6,105 nucleotides of DNA from Succinatimonas sp. CAG:777 (lineage in GTDB: Bacteria; Pseudomonadota; Gammaproteobacteria; Enterobacterales; Succinivibrionaceae). Below the pieces are notes generated by a model. The model had not been told where the DNA came from. It saw only the letters and a list, made by a program, of their open reading frames with translations, and did no database searches. Of the stretch, positions 6,071 to 6,105 are shown in pieces. The first letter of the stretch is position 1; each line of letters starts with the position of its first letter. Position numbers and translations under genes: made by a program. The stretch lies in NCBI GenBank assembly GCA_000431835.1, contig HF987929.1, positions 1 to 6,105 on the forward strand, given 5' to 3'.

Positions 6071-6105
6071 GTAACTGGTAAATATTTCTCCATCTTTTTA
6101 ACTCA
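6071..6105 (+). repeat. 35-bp direct repeat, copy 2
   Basis: This is the second copy of the sequence at 5733-5767 (34 of 35 identical), and it continues to the window edge, so its true end is unknown. Here it is in phase with the heptad array and encodes VTGKYFSIFLT as the tail of the repeat protein. Confidence 0.85.

Larger units (their letters stand above)
5814..6105 (+). pseudogene. Decayed gene of 21-bp / heptapeptide repeats (3' end beyond window)
   Basis: A perfect AAGGAG (5801-5806), 7 bases before ATG 5814, marks a true start, but the frame stops after MALNI at TGA 5829-5831. In the next frame DARGSYNSHK follows. A one-base excess in the A run at 5857-5860 shifts phase again, and a TAG interrupts at 5876-5878. 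From 5879 the frame stays open to the window end and encodes units that begin [G/R/E]S: GSAYLLI, ESRFTQP, RSSYSQW, RSNAPSL, RSNYSHT, GSTNSRL, GSVNLHR, then GSVTGKYFSIFLT. So an intact ancestor would be MALNI(F)DARGS plus about ten heptads and a short aromatic tail. I do not recognise the family. Preservation of the heptad phase supports a coding past. A non-coding role for the DNA array is the alternative. Confidence 0.5.

Noticed and set aside
5733..6105. Insertion sequence bounded by the 35-bp repeats
   Set aside because: The repeats are direct, not inverted, and the 303 bp between them encode no transposase; the repeat reads better as a gene 3' end.

Overview
This is an AT-rich bacterial window. 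Clear Shine-Dalgarno motifs (GGAG at 5582-5585, AAGGAG at 5801-5806) argue against Bacteroidetes and fit a low-GC firmicute or an AT-rich gammaproteobacterium. Nothing in the sequence fixes the taxon more closely. The layout suggests the edge of a surface-polysaccharide locus followed by accessory, probably defence-related DNA. All the main genes are on the + strand.

Region 1 (1-940) is the 3' part of a two-domain gene. It starts with the C-terminal end of a coenzyme F420 hydrogenase/dehydrogenase beta-subunit-like protein, of the kind found in exopolysaccharide clusters. This runs in frame, with no stop, into a left-handed beta-helix acyltransferase. Region 2 (941-1526) has no intact gene. 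It holds a good rho-independent terminator (1058-1093), a short broken ORF (1149-1363) and an AT-rich leader with a candidate promoter for the next operon.

Region 3 (1527-5580) is the core of the window: three tightly packed genes with gaps of 2 and 3 bp. They encode a dGTPase-family HD-domain dNTP triphosphohydrolase, a Ser/Thr protein kinase with an unrecognised N-terminal domain of about 150 residues, and an Abi/UG-type reverse transcriptase. dGTPases and Abi/UG (DRT-type) reverse transcriptases are each established anti-phage effectors. I know of no named system with this three-gene composition, so it is the best candidate for an undescribed defence system. A plausible model is that the kinase senses or gates infection, the RT makes DNA from dNTPs, and the dGTPase depletes the same dNTP pool. 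That model is inference. The RT gene carries a -1 phase shift at about 5272-5293, so its last ~100 residues are in another frame. This is either a one-base loss in an A run or programmed frameshifting at an in-frame T TTT TTA heptamer.

Region 4 (5581-6105) starts with a 26-codon ORF that has a strong ribosome binding site and follows the RT closely. Next come a hairpin and a decayed gene made of 21-bp tandem units, each carrying GATC or a one-base variant and encoding heptapeptides that begin [G/R/E]-Ser. A 35-bp near-perfect direct repeat (5733-5767 and 6071-6105) looks like the 3' end of two tandem copies of that repeat gene. Several one-base phase shifts in the window suggest accessory genes in decay, or residual assembly errors.
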